This document shows, one piece after another, positions 12,762-25,127 of a stretch of DNA of 64,000 bases (position 1 is its first letter; every line of letters begins with the position of its first letter). The stretch covers positions 15,925,701 through 15,989,700 of the forward strand of contig NC_082684.1 in assembly GCF_949987515.2 (NCBI RefSeq), in the 5' to 3' direction. The position numbers were made by a program, and so were the translations under genes. The notes beneath the pieces are model-generated. The model saw nothing but the letters and a program-made list of their open reading frames with translations. It did not search any database and had not been told where the DNA came from. Source of the DNA: Delphinus delphis. Taxonomy: Eukaryota; Chordata; Mammalia; Artiodactyla; Delphinidae.

Positions 12762-13100
12762 GGGCTTCCCTAGTGGCGTGGTGGTTAATAATCTGTCTGC
12801 CAACGCAGGGGACAAGGGTTCGAGCCCTGGTCCAGGAAGATCCCACATGCCGCAGAGCAACGAAGCCCGTGCGCCACAACTACTGAGCCTGCTCTCTAGA
12901 GCCCGTGAGCCACAACTACTGAAGCCCTCCTGCCACAGCTACTGAAACCCGCATGCCTAGAGCCCATGCTCCAAACAAAGAGAAGCCACCGCAATGAGAA
13001 GCCCACGCGCCACAACGAAGAGTAGCCCCCGTTCTCAGCAATTAAAGAAAGCCCGTGAGCAGCAATGAAGACCTAATGCAGCCAAAAAAAAAAAAAAAAC
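12762..13100 (+). mobile_element. Long CHR-type SINE, sense
   Basis: The head is gggcttccctagtggcgtgg. The body carries repeated gccacaactactga motifs and the tail is gcagcc followed by poly-A. A TSD, ctagtcaa, lies at 12754-12761 and 13101-13108. This is the longer subtype of about 340 bp. Confidence 0.93.
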
Positions 13101-13214
13101 CTAGTCAAAACAACACACAAAATGAGTTTAATGCAAACATATTCAGTTAGCATTACATTCAATGTTCAGGAACACATTTCTCATTCTGTAGACCTTATCT
13201 ATTAATTAATTATT

Positions 13215-13480
13215 ATTATAACCAGCAATTATTTATTAAATACTTACTGCAGCCATTCGATATACTAAGCACCCTATGAGTATGATATCATTTATTTGCA
13301 GTGTAATCCAATGAGGCAGGTTACTTTACTGTACCCCTTTTATAGGTAAGGGAGAGAGTAGTAGAGAGGTTAAGTGACACAGGCTGGCATTTGTACCCAG
13401 GTCTTCTGCTCCCACAGTAGATGCTGAACGTGGCAGGGCTGGTTGGTGCAAAGCTGGGACTAGAACCCAAGTTCTGGATA
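13215..13480 (-). mobile_element. MIR, antisense
   Basis: The stretch reads tttattaaatacttactg, then ctaagcaccctatgag, aatgaggcaggttac and gagaggttaagtgacac, the reverse complement of the MIR core. Confidence 0.6.
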
Positions 13481-13759
13481 TTCTCTTTGGTGCTCTTCCT
13501 CCAGATTCTTTCCTCCAGATTTGTGGTTTCCAATTGTGTTCCATGAATCTTCTGGGTCACAAGGAGGTCTGGGGACCCAGTGCAGGGATTGAGAGGGAGG
13601 TAAAGCTGGTATGACTCGTGCCCTAAATTCCAACTATTTGGTCTTCTTTGAGACACTATATTATGTTATATTATATTATGCACAATGTGATATATAATGA
13701 TATAATTTAATATATCTAATATTTAATATATTGTATTAGTAATACATGATACAATATGT

Positions 13760-14169
13760 AATATCCAAGACCAGTGTGGAACAGATCAGAGGCGTTGAGA
13801 TTTTTAGAACAAAATTCTCCCTCCGAATGGAATTCTACATCCATATCTATGTAATTTCCACCTAAAATTTGAATTTTATTCAACTCCACTGAATTTCCAC
13901 TCAAAATTCAAACTTTTAGAACAAAACTCTTCCACTTGAAGGAGAGTTCAGTTTGATTTGTATCTTATGTCTGTTAGGTTTCTCTGACGCCTTCCTTCAA
14001 ATGGAATTTTGTATCTATATCTATAATTTCCACTTAAAGTTTAAATTTCATTCAATTCAATTGAATTTGCACCCAAAATTCAAACTTTTAGAACAAAACC
14101 CTTTGATGGAAGAGTTTTGTTCTAAAAGTTTGAACACCTCTGATCTATTCCACATCGTCCTTGGATATT
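13760..14169. repeat. Fold-back element with about 70-bp inverted ends and an internal direct repeat
   Basis: The left arm, 13760-13829 (aatatccaagaccagtg…), and the reverse complement of the right arm, 14101-14169, align through most of 70 bases. Shared blocks include aatatccaag, agatcagagg and cttttagaacaaaa. Inside are two direct copies of about 115 bp (13814-13932 and 13989-14105). I do not recognise the family. The architecture resembles a non-autonomous DNA transposon or fold-back element. Target-site duplication not resolved. Confidence 0.75.
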
Positions 14170-16582
14170 TTTAGTTTAAAGACTTGGTCTGTAAGCGGTA
14201 TCACTGTCTTTAACTCCAGGCTTAAGAGCTCAGTCACTAGTTAAAACCTCTTCTGCCGGTAAAATCTGCATTATCATCTGCTGTAGAAAATAACCTTTAA
14301 AGTGCCCATGCAAGCACTAATCCATAAAATCAAAAGTCATAGAAAAGGGAGAAAGTGTTTATTCTATTTTTTAAAAGTTCAGTTAGATTTAGATCATCTG
14401 TCTGTTAGATTATCCTGACTGATGTAGTATGTAAATATGTCCCAGAAAGAGTGATCATACTGTGATCTTTGTTTTCAGTTTACTTTTTCACATTGGGTTT
14501 TCTTGATGGAAAGTGATTTTAAAAATAGCCTTAAAATGTGATGATCACCCTCTTCCTTTAACAGACTGCAGAGTTTGATAGATGCATCCAGCAATCGTTC
14601 GCTTGTGATAAAAGGAGATGTGAAATTTTAGGCACAAGAACATTTCTAGCTCACGTCCAGATTGTAGGGAGATCACAAACTTGACAGAGCTGAAGCTGCC
14701 TCGAGAGGCAGGGTTGCCATGCACAGCTGTGCAAGTTGTGTACTGCACTTAGTGGGCACACATCAAATGCTGGTTTGAGAGAAACTGCGTTATGTGCTGT
14801 GGGGAAACGTAGCTGACAATGACATTTGAATGGAAAGAAGCTACCCCTGTACTTGTGATGCTACTTAGAGAACGCCATGAATGGGCCTCACATGGAGGTT
14901 CTCAATGAATTAAGTGGTTGTGGCACTCTTGGCTGTGCTTGAGGAACCGAGTACCTCATGACATAAGCACTGTGGCTGTGGAGCATATGGCTTTGCTGAG
15001 GTCGGCACCTCGCAATTAGAGCAGCTTAAATGCATCTGGCTTGCGAGGGGCCATTAAAAATCTTTAAATAGCAGGGAACTCTTGGAAATGCCCACAAATT
15101 CCAAGACAGCCGGGCTGAGCCATTCACTATTTTAATTGGTCAGACGAATTTCTATGCCTTCCTTTCTCCTTCTGGGAGGTGGAGGAGACATAACCACAAG
15201 ACTGTATTTCAAATGACCTCTTCAGAGGCAATTTCAAAGCAATTAAGTACAGGCTGAACCCAACGTGTATGTCGAATTAAATATCAGCTAGGATTTTCTA
15301 TGAAGATTCTATTCCTTGGTTAAGACTGGAGAACCCAAAGGTTAGATTTAACTCTCTATGAAAATGTTTTTTTTCTCTTGTGGTTTTCCCCAAGCTTTGC
15401 CATTTGCGAGGATCTTGCATCCACAGTAAACATTCCTTTACATGGCAAGCTGAATGCAGTACTTACATTCTCAACTAATTTATTGAGCCCTACTGCGTGC
15501 CAGTACTCAATATCTAATTTGTGTTTGGCTCTAGGATTTTGAATAATGTCCCATGGTTCTTATAACTGGGCGGTTCCTTGAAAGGAAATGTTTTTATAGT
15601 GGCTGCTTAATTGTGACTGATTCATCACATGGAGAGTTTGCCTGGGTAACAGATTTGGGTCTGAGGGTCTGTAAGAAGGTGGTAGTGTGGAAGAGGGGCT
15701 TAACCCTTCAAAAGGATGTCAGAGCAAACTCCGTACACCCTTGCTTTATGACCTGTGGACCAGCATGGCAGCTTGGTAGATTGCCCTGTGATCCATACAA
15801 AGATCTGCTTGCTCTCTGAGGTTTTGGACACCTTCTCTAGATCCTTGAGTGCTGGGCCTTTTCTGAATGACATGGGAGTGGAAGAGAACACCCCCCGCCC
15901 CCATTCATCCATCCTTTTACCTTGGTTAACTCCTAGGCAGCAGGGTTCTGCTCCATCACCTGTGCCCTCTGGTGCCTGAGCACAAAAGGTTTTGACAAAC
16001 AGCTGTTAAATCCATTCTGTGAACATGAATTGAGCTCTTACTGTATACTGTGCATTGGGATTGGGACTGTGGACCATTCAGAGATGGAAGGGTTCATGTT
16101 CAAGGGGTCTCTGGAGGCATTGACCCTCTAGATATTTTGGGGGTGGAGTGAGATGATGGTCTAGTAGGAAGGTCCAACCTACATTTAGCAGCTCTCTGGT
16201 GTGGAAAATTCCTGTGGAAGCTGGTTTAGCCCTAGGATTTCCCTGGCAGCACTGACTCTTGCCTTCATCAAACCCCATTTGGTCCCCCCGCCCCAAACCT
16301 AGGTGTTGCTAGGTTTATTGAAGATTCCCTTCCCTACTTTTAAAAGATCTCCTCCCCTGATTTTTCAGTAAGCCTGCTGATTCCTTGAAGACTTCACTAG
16401 TTAGAGCTATTAAGAAGCTTTCAAAACACTTCTTCAGAGAACTGGATTGGTACTTTTTCTGCGTCGCTGTCTCCCCAGCCTCTTGAGGACTAATTCTTTT
16501 CCCTTTCAGGTTTCTCTCTTCCTCTCGCCCTCGCTTACTCCCAGCCTTTGAGAGCTGCATTTGCAGTAAATCACAGAAATGT

Positions 16583-16596
16583 TGCTGATGTCAGCA
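16583..16596. promoter_or_regulatory. MARE-like palindrome
   Basis: The 14 bases tgctgatgtcagca differ at one position from the palindromic CRE-type Maf recognition element tgctgacgtcagca. It sits in unique sequence 21 kb upstream of exon 2. Function is inferred only from the motif. Confidence 0.3.
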
Positions 16597-17829
16597 GCAC
16601 TGATACTGCATTAGAGGAGCTGCTGTAGAGGAAATTATCCAGAGGGTGTTGCTGAAATGCAGAGCCATTTTGTAGGGTGTTTTGTAGAAACCGTTTTCTC
16701 CCCTTGACAGATCTCATTCATTTTTGCAACTTAGTAGGCACAGTGGAGGAAGAACCACCTAAAACAATTTTTTTCTCCATCTAAGTTTTTTGTTGGAGTT
16801 TTAGTGACAATGAATGAGCAGGGTACACTGAGCAGCTAGCTACATTGGCGAGTGAAGACGGCTGAGGCTGCTTGCAAAACAGAATGTACTGGGGCGTTGA
16901 GACTCCATCTCAAAGACCCTGGGAGAAGGGCAAAGTGAGGGCACACCTCATTCTACATAAACTGTTCTTAAAAATAGATAAGCATAAACCAAAGCCCATT
17001 TTAGAGGCACACAGAACTTGCTTTTTAAATGCTTTTTGCAAGAAATCCTTTTGGAGAGTAAATATCCATCTTGCAGAGGGATTTTCATGTACAATTCCAG
17101 GTTTGTTTGTAGTGAGATACACTTGCATATCTTCAAGACATGTAACCTGACTGCCATCTCTGAGCAGGGGAGCAGGGCAGCTTGCCGCGCGGCACTGAGG
17201 GCCAGCTGAGGAGGGACACTCTGGATTTAGAATGGCAGCAATCCCTGAGCCTGTTCTGTTTCCCTGGCAGCGTTCAGCAGCCTGGATGAGGACCCTATGC
17301 AGAGAAGAGGAATAATGTAGAAGGGGCTAGTTCCAGGTAGTTCCAGGAAAGGACAGGAGGGAAGGGAGTTGAGTCTGGGAGCTGAAGAGTGTAGTGTTGA
17401 ACGTGGAGTCTAAGCTGAGTGGGGTAGGAAGAAAGAGGACGTGGGGAGGGCATGAGAGGGGGCAGGAGAGTAGAGGCAGGATGTGATGGGGGAGTAATTA
17501 GGCGAGAGAGCCGGAAGAATCGGATGTGCAAGTCAGCAGCAGGTTCCCTAACTGAGTACTTCTGAGGTGGGGACGTTTCTCGCGACGACGCTGACGAGGT
17601 TCAGGATGTGGCCCAAGAGGAGGCAGTGGTAGTGGGTGCTGTTGGTGCCCCACGAGCTCTCCCGACGCGCTTTCCTGGCCCTGTGCACCCATCCTTCAGA
17701 GTCTGTGTCCTTTCCCCTTGTAGCGCGTGCCCACAGCCTTTTTCAGAGGACTTCCCTGGGTTTACTGGTGCCTCTTTTCAGCAGTGTTTCAGGGTGTTTG
17801 TCTCCCCTAGGGCTTTTCCGTAGCCAGTG

Positions 17830-18090
17830 ACAGGTCACAGGAGTGAAAGCCTAGCTCCCTTGCTTTAGGGTGAGACAAACGCAGGATGTAATTTATGCTG
17901 CAGAGCCCCCGCGGGCTCAGGCAGAGACCAGGGGCCTCACCTGGAATTGCACCTTTGCTTGGTTTCTTGCCCTTCGTTTTCCTGCTTCCTCGCTTCCTTG
18001 TGGGCTCTTCTGGAAGCACTGCTTAAATAAATTGCTTACAAACCAATCTTCATCTCGGGATCTGCTTCTGGGGAACCTGACCTGAGTCAG
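17830..18090 (+). mobile_element. Possible LTR 3' part
   Basis: aaataaattgcttacaaacc followed by atctgcttctggggaacctg resembles the poly-A-signal and 3' end of a mammalian LTR. The 5' border is not clear, and other interpretations are open. Confidence 0.35.
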
Positions 18091-20009
18091 TGGTTGAAGT
18101 GGAATGGAGATGGTAATGGTGCTGAAATCAGGGAAATGGGAGGCGCGGGTATTGGGTGGGTTCTCTGTGGGACATTACAATCATTCAGGAGGAAAGCAGG
18201 ACCTGGATGGTGGAAGGCGTCGGGGAGAAGTCAGGTCTACCACTGACAGCCATAAAGCAGAGTAGGAAGTAGAGGACCCAGAGGGCTTGGGTCTCAAAGC
18301 AAAGTGGAGTATTGGTTTTCTGGGACAGCCTCGTCCTGATGTTGTGGGTGAGGGAGATTGAGCAACCTCTACCTGAATGCCACCCTTAGAGGGCAGTATC
18401 CTCAGGGGAAGCCCAAGTGTCAGGGAAGAATGTGGAGGAAGTAGGGGAGGTCTTCAGTTCTGCAGCAGGGGGTCCTGCGGTATCTTTGGAAAGGTTTGGA
18501 ATGGGAGAGGAAGGGCAGGTTGGATCAGAGCAGAGGAAGCAGAGAGTAGAAGACAGATCAAAGCTACATGGAGGCCACACTGGCCTTGCACTTCTTAAAA
18601 GAATTGATCCTTTTCTGCTTCCTGGTGGATGGTGGCTTGGCAGCCCGAACTCTGAGTGTAGAGTTTGGTACTATTCCTGGCACAAAGTTGGCATGTATTG
18701 GCTGAATAAGTGAACGAATGACACATCAAGTTTCTAAATACCCCTTCCTTTTTCGTTATTGTAAAACATTAGCACACTCATCACTTCAATGTATTTTATG
18801 CTCTGATAGATACGGAATTTATCCAGGTACCTATACCCACCTCTGTCACCATCATAGGGTGGGATGCAATGAACAGATTTCCTGAGGTTAGAGAATTAGG
18901 CAGTAGCATGGGTTATGGACTTAAGTCACAGAATCTTTCTCCCTAATGGATTAACACTATTTTTTTGGTTTTCCTTTCTGCTGTGGATCTGTATAAATAA
19001 TTGGTTAAATGAATACAACTACTCAGGATCTATGTGTTTGTGACCACTGATACAGAAGGGACTTTACTGAGGCTGGAGGAATGCCTGTGGAGGGCGAGGT
19101 AGGGCTGTCAAGTAACACGGACCCTGAGGCCATGTAAAGAGTTGTGGCATTGTAACTGCCGGGGTTTAAGAAGCAGCTAGATTGGAATTTTAGAAGGATC
19201 GCTTGGCTCCAGCCTGGTTGGGAGGGGTCCCCTGCAGAGAGCTGCAGGAGAGATAACTAACTGCTTTTGATGTGACATCTGGGAAAGGCAAACCTAGCTC
19301 GAAGGAATGGGTCCTGACAATAGGATTTCAAACGCTTGGCCCCAGGGTAAAGGAGGTGTTTTGGGAACTGCAGCTGTTTATATTATTTTTAATCCCAAAG
19401 GGAAGGGAAAAAAACCTTTCCTTTTAAAAGTGCTCTAGCTAATTTAAATTGTGGAGGAAAAACTTAGAGCAGGAGACAAAATATATTATTCACGAAGCAT
19501 TTTGGAACAAAGGAACCCCAGCCGTGGCTGTGTACCTTTCAGCCTTGACCGTGGAGTCAAAAACAACAAATGAGTCCATCTCGCCAACATGGCAGAGTCT
19601 GGGGTCTGTTGGCAGAACCAGAAGGTAGGCAGCCCTGGATCCCGAAAGATGAGCAGACCTGCGGGAAATGATGGAGCTGTTCTGACCAGCTCAGCACATA
19701 CAATACCTCTGGCTCTTCGCCCTTTGTGCTCGTGTGCGTAAGTGAGAGTTCATTTCACTGCAGCAATAAAGGCATCTCGCTTGCTAGCAGGAGTAAGCTA
19801 TAATGCCTAGGAATTCTGGAACAGAGGTCTGTTGAAGAGAGTTTCCTGGAAGCCAGGGGTAGAAAATGGTCTATGAGAAGGCCATTAATGAGCAGTAGGA
19901 TAGTCCTACGAGACAGTAATCAGTTCATCAAACACACCCTGAGACCTCTAGCAGACCAGGCCTTGGGAATGATGCTGGGGGTGGAGTGGAATAAGACTGA
20001 CTACCTTTG

Positions 20010-20566
20010 GGACTTCCATGGTGGCGCAGTGGTTGAGAGTCCGCCTGCCGATGCAGGGGACACGGGTTTGTGCCCCGGTCTGGGAAGATCCCACATGCCG
20101 CGGAGCGGCTGGGCCTGTGAGCCATGGCCGCTGAGCCTGCGCGTCCCGAGCCTGTGCTCCGCAATGGGAAAGGCCACAACAGTGAGAGGCCCGCATACCG
20201 CGCAAAAAAAAAAAAAAAAAAAAAAGAATCCGCCTGCCAGTGCAGAGGACAAGGGTTCGAGCCCTGGTCTGGGAAGATTCCACATGCTGTGGAGCAACTA
20301 AGCCCGTGTGCCACAACTACTGAGCCTGCGCTCTAGAGCCTGCGAGCCACAACTACTGAGCCCACGTGCCACAACTACTGAAGCCTGCAGGCCTAGAGCC
20401 CATGCTCAGCAACAAAGAAAAGCCACCGCAATGAGAAGCCCGCGCACCGCAACGAAGAGCAGCCCCTGCTCGCCGCAACTAGAGAAAGCCTGCATGCAGC
20501 AACGAAGACACAACACAGCCAAAAATATAATTAATTAATTAAAAACAAAAAGGAAAAAAAAAAGAT
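20010..20566 (+). mobile_element. Dimeric CHR SINE, sense
   Basis: A complete CHR monomer (20010-20203, of the gccgatgcaggggacacggg type) ends in about 22 A (20204-20225). It is followed directly by a second, different CHR subtype (20226 to about 20527) that lacks its first 27 or so bases and starts at gaatccgcctgcc. The pair ends in an A/T-rich tail. One TSD flanks the pair: tgactacctttg at 19998-20009 and tgaccacctttg at 20567-20578 (11 of 12 bases match). Confidence 0.9.
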
Positions 20567-20578
20567 TGACCACCTTTG

Positions 20579-22509
20579 ACGTCTAGGAAGCCACACCCTG
20601 GTGCTCCCCCTTTGCTCTCTCATTCTTTCTAGTTCTTTCTCTGTTGTCTCTTACATGTTCCTCCCTTGAGCACCATCTTTTACTCTCTTCTCATTCTGCA
20701 TCTCCTTCTGGACCATTTCGTCCAGTCCTGTGGCTTCAATATCACCTATAGTCTCATCACTCTCAAATCTAGGCTTCCAGCTAGATTTTGTCCCTGAGTT
20801 CCAGTCCCTTAAGTCTAATGTCTACTGGATATGGCCACCTGGATGTGCCACAGAAGCTGTAAACCCAGGCCTCCTGCCTTTTCTGTCCTGGAGAACACCA
20901 CACTCTTCCAACCAGGTGCTTGGGTGTCATCCTGGATCCTGCCCTCTCCACACTTCTCGCTTTCTGTCAATCACTAGGACCTGTGGATTTTACTTCCTTA
21001 ACACCCCTTGTCTCTGACCCCCTCCTCTCCATCCCTTGTGCTACTGCCTGAGTTGAGACCTCCATGCCAAGAGCCTCATTCTCCAGGCCCTGTCTGCTGG
21101 TGAAGACCCCTGACTTTGTGCCATGCCATTGGCTTATAAATACAACAAGAGAGTTGGGGAAGATAGGAGAAACCATCTACTTACTAGTCCTGAAAGAAGA
21201 AAGAAGTCGGTGATCATTTGAGCCCCAGATGAATCCAGCAACCTTTGTTTTCTTCTCAGGCTGGGGGTGCACTAATGGGCCAGGGCTTCAGCCCTTTGGG
21301 TCCTCAAGCCCAAATTGATGCTGTTTGGTCCTAGTCAGAGGAACCCCAGGAAGGCCGGCTGGAGGGAAACTCTGCCTGCTTGCTACCAGAGAGGTGATTC
21401 ACCAAGGGTGATTCATTCCATCCAATGGATTTTTTTTACCCCCCCCCCCCAAATATTTTGCACCCATGAGTAAAAGAGAACCTTCTAGCCCTTTGTGAAG
21501 AGAACAAGAAAGCTCAGAACTGAGCGTTTGGAGCACAGTGAAGTGGATTACGAGCTCTCCTTGGACTATTTGCTTTCTGAGAATTTTGACACCTTGACTC
21601 AGGATGTCTGTCTGTGAGAAAACAACAACCACCACTAGCACCAGATTCAGTGAACTCAGCAGTCAGACTTTCCTTTGGGTACGTGTGCAAACTTGATATC
21701 ATAAATGCTGGCATAGGGCAGATTTGTGGATGGATGGATGAATGAATTCAGGAATGAGCAAATTGTACCTAGGAGCCTTCCAGCTGTAGGCACTGTGCTA
21801 AGCTCCACATTGAGACGTAGAGAAAATCTCAAGGGGAAGGGCATCTGGTTGTACTGAGGGGTGGGCAGTCAGGGAGGACTTCTTGGAGGTGGTAACACAT
21901 GAAGAGAGTTTTGAAGTATGAGGAGCAGTTGGCCAGATAAAGAGTGAGAAGGAGAAAGGAATTGGGAAGCAAGACCTACTCCTCTGGGCTCGGCATGCAG
22001 GGGCCTGGGTGTTGCTTGCCTGGGGCAAACGTTGCTTGTGGGGAGACAGCCAGGCACGAGGTCCTGGAAGGGAGTCTTGCTGCAAGCCATGGAGCCTGCA
22101 TGTTCTTCTGAAGCTCTGTGGTGCCTGGAGTGGAGCTTGAGGATGAGGTGGGTGTGATCAGATCCACACCTTGGAGAGGCCCCCTGGAGGATGTGGAGGG
22201 TGCATTTAAGAGGGGCAGGACTGGAGGCTGTCCCAGCAATTCAGGTGAGAGCAGGCGAGGACAGAGCGGAGTCAAGGTGGCAGCACATTCTTACCTCCTT
22301 CTTCCTCCCCTTTCAGTCTTGCTTCCCATTGTTGTGGCTCTCTGTCCCAGATATTTCATGATACCTTGGTCTCTTCCATCTGGAAACAAAGCCTGAAGTT
22401 TTTAAAGAGGGCTAGAAGGAGAGGGCAATGATAAAACCTAAAGGGAGAGCCTTGTCTATGGTGGCATTTTGGGGACATGGCTTGGTTATTTAGTATGTCT
22501 AGACTGAGT
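20579..22509. other. Unique intronic sequence
   Basis: No gene recognised. It contains a C10 homopolymer run near 21440. An old interspersed repeat may be present at about 21760-22140 (cactgtgctaagctccac, ggaggacttcttggagg), but it is too diverged to name. Confidence 0.5.
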
Positions 22510-22523
22510 GTCATTGCATTCTT

Positions 22524-23411
22524 TTTTTCTTTTAAAAAAATCTTTATTGGAGTATAGTTGATTTACAATGTTGTGTTAGTTTCTGCTGTACATCAAAGGG
22601 AATCAGGTATACATATACATATATCAACTCCTTTTTTAGCTTCTTTCCCCATACAGGTCATTACAGAGTATTGAGTAGAGTTCCCTGTGCTATACAGTAG
22701 ATACTTATTAGTAATCTATTTTATATATAGCAGTGTGTATATGTCAATCCCAATCTCCCAATTTATCCCCCCTCTTTACCCCCTGGTAACCGTAAGTTTG
22801 TTTTCTACATCTGTACCTCTCTTTCTGTTTTGTAGATTAGTTCATCTGTACCCTTTTTTTAGATTCCACATATAAGCTATATCATATGATATTTGTCTTC
22901 CTGTGTCTGACTTCACTCAGTATGACAATCTCTAGGTCCATCCATGTTGCTGCAAATGGCATTATTTCATTCTTTTTTATGGCCGAGTAATATTCCATTG
23001 TATATATGCACCACATCTTCTTTATCCATTCCTCTGTTGATGGACATTTAGGGTGCTTCCATGTCCTGGCTATCGTAAACAGTGCTGCTGTGAACACTGG
23101 AGTGCATGTATCTTTTCAAATTATGGTTTCCTCTGGATATATGCCCAGGAGTGGGATTGCTGGATCATATGGTAACTCTAATTTTAGTTTTTTAAGGAAC
23201 CTCCATACTTTTCTCCACAGTGGCTGTACCAATTTACATTCCCACCCACAGTGCAGGAGGGCTCCCTTTTCTCCACACCGTCTCCAGCATTTATTGTTTG
23301 TAGATTATTTGATGATGGCCATTGTGACCAGTGTGAGGTGGTACCTCATTGTAGTTTTGGTTTGCATTTCTCTAATAATTGGATTTTAAAATAAAGGCTG
23401 TTACAGTGATG
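22524..23411 (-). mobile_element. 5'-truncated L1, antisense
   Basis: It begins with tttattggagtatagttgat and covers the 3' UTR and the ORF2 C-terminal region. A perfect 14-bp TSD, gtcattgcattctt, lies at 22510-22523 and 23412-23425. An antisense frame at 22882-23097 reads the ORF2 C-terminal phrases [12 protein letters not shown] and [13 protein letters not shown]. Confidence 0.95.
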
Positions 23412-23425
23412 GTCATTGCATTCTT

Positions 23426-24020
23426 ACCAGGACCAGCTTGATCATGTCTAAGGTGAACCTGTCACATGGAAACAGGAGAAACAAGGTCTGGCTGCAAGGT
23501 ATGTGGAATCAGACGGAGCACACACATTCTCTTGGCTGTTCTTAGAGGCAGATCATGGCTGAAACCAGCTGCTGTGACAACCGCGGGGTGAGGGGGCTGG
23601 AATGGTCTCTTCCTCGTCTCTCCTTCCCTCTTCCCAACACCCACCCTCTGGTCCAGCCAGGGAAGGCTTTTGGGGATTCCAGGCTCAGCTTTAACCTGGG
23701 CCTCTATGGAAGCTCTGAGCTGCCTATGCAGGTGGCCCTGGAACGATTCCAGACCCGGGGGGGTTGGTGGTGGTTGGTGAGGGGAGGCGAGTGTTCACTG
23801 CCTCTCACCAGCGTGTTGCAGTCACAGCTGTACTTTGCATGGGTTGACAGGCAGAGTCATGTAGCTATGTGACAGTGGTACCTCCGAGGTGGCTGCATTT
23901 CACGTTCTCAGGATACCCCGAATCCCGTTTGATACCCAGCATCCCAAATGCCATTTGTTCCAGGTGCTGTGGAAGAGTGTGGGTACTCGGGGTTAGGGGT
24001 CTGAAGCTGGATCCAAGGAT
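23426..24020. other. Unique intronic sequence
   Basis: Moderately G/C-rich with no gene or repeat recognised. A frame at 23555-23872 lacks domains and conserved features. Confidence 0.5.
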
Positions 24021-24024
24021 GCCA

Positions 24025-24150
24025 CTGCTTACTAACTTGTGATAGGCTAGTCAGTGTCACCTCCCCTGGCCTCAGTTCCTCACCTGTCCAAGGGGGATAG
24101 ATAATGACCACGGCCCGCCACAGAAGGCTTTGTGAAGATAAACTAGATCT
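24025..24150 (+). mobile_element. MIR relic
   Basis: gtcacctcccctggcctcag followed by ttcctcacctgtccaaggg fits the MIR 3' half. Diverged. Confidence 0.5.
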
Positions 24151-24624
24151 TGCATCAGATCTTTGTCAATTCTCCCACTACCTCTGAAGGCAGGGATGTG
24201 TCTTATTCATATATACATCCCCAGGGCCAAGCATGGTGCCTGGTGAACTCATGTGTTTGTTGATTGAATGTATGAATGGATGATGCAGTGAAGTGTACGG
24301 GGCTTGGGAAAGCCTGAATGGTACAAAATTGAACAAATTCAAACAAGAAGAAAAAGATTTCCACATGTGCCCCCATATCCACCCACATCTACAGAAAAAA
24401 TGGGATGGGCTACTGTTTGGGAGGAAACATTGTAAAATGAAAATTATTGTCTTCCAACATTTTCCTTCTCATCAAGTCTTGGCAGCACTTTTGCCGCCAA
24501 ATCCTTTTCTGTTGGCGTTGTCAATAGGCCATTACTTTATATGCCTCATCCATTATTGACACATTTTAGATGAAAGGGCTCTTTCCACCTGGAGTTTCTT
24601 TTTTTCCTAGTTTTCTGTTCCGAC

Positions 24625-24750
24625 GGTCCAGAGAACTGACTTTGAGGTCAGGTTATTCTAATTTTAATCCTGGCTCCACCACTTTCTGGCCACCTGACCT
24701 GGGCTTAGTCCTTTAAGCTCTCTGGGTCTCAGTTTCTTTGTCTGTGAAGT
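24625..24750 (+). mobile_element. MIR
   Basis: aatcctggctccaccacttt, then gacctgggcttagtccttta and ctctgggtctcagtttcttt follow the MIR consensus order. Confidence 0.75.
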
Positions 24751-25127
24751 GGGCATGTGTGGCGGCCGTGAGCAGGCATGCGCCACACAAGCCTCCAGCT
24801 GGAGGGAGTATAACCGAGCAAGAGCCCGGCTGCTGCTCTGGCATCCTCTGTGGTCACACTTCCTGTGGGCTGCTTCCAGCCCGTGGCCGAGGACAGCAGG
24901 GACCCTAAAGCAGGCCTCTCCCGGGAGACACAGGACTCCTCAGATGGCTGACTCTGGCTCAAGAACTGCTTGATGGCTGTGCTGAGGCTTCTTGGGCTGC
25001 AGGTGGTCTAGGACTCCCACACCCTCCCTTCCGTCCCGCTCTCCATCAGTGGAGTCAGGCTCACAGTGTGTCTGCTGGCTCTCCTCACCACCTGACTGCA
25101 TTTCCCTTAATAAAATCCATACACATT

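Larger units (their letters stand above)
14170..19997. other. Long unique intronic stretch
   Basis: This is the largest block in the first half with no recent mobile element. It holds a low-divergence-looking segment at about 15000-15330, a MARE-like palindrome at 16583-16596, a purine-rich tract at about 17280-17490, and an LTR-like end near 18030-18090. None of the short open frames shows protein family features, and no splice-bounded exon could be supported. Confidence 0.5.

Noticed and set aside
12762..13100. tRNA-like A and B boxes
   Set aside because: Here and in the other SINEs the boxes belong to tRNA-derived SINE promoters. No cloverleaf of a real tRNA gene can be formed.
17560..17700. 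Small CpG cluster considered as a promoter island
   Set aside because: Too short and too few CpGs, with no TATA, initiator or exon following it.
19873..20301. Open frame of 142 codons on the + strand, with overlapping antisense frames
   Set aside because: It reads through the dimeric CHR SINE. The same peptide phrases recur at every CHR copy in the window, so it is SINE readthrough and not a gene.
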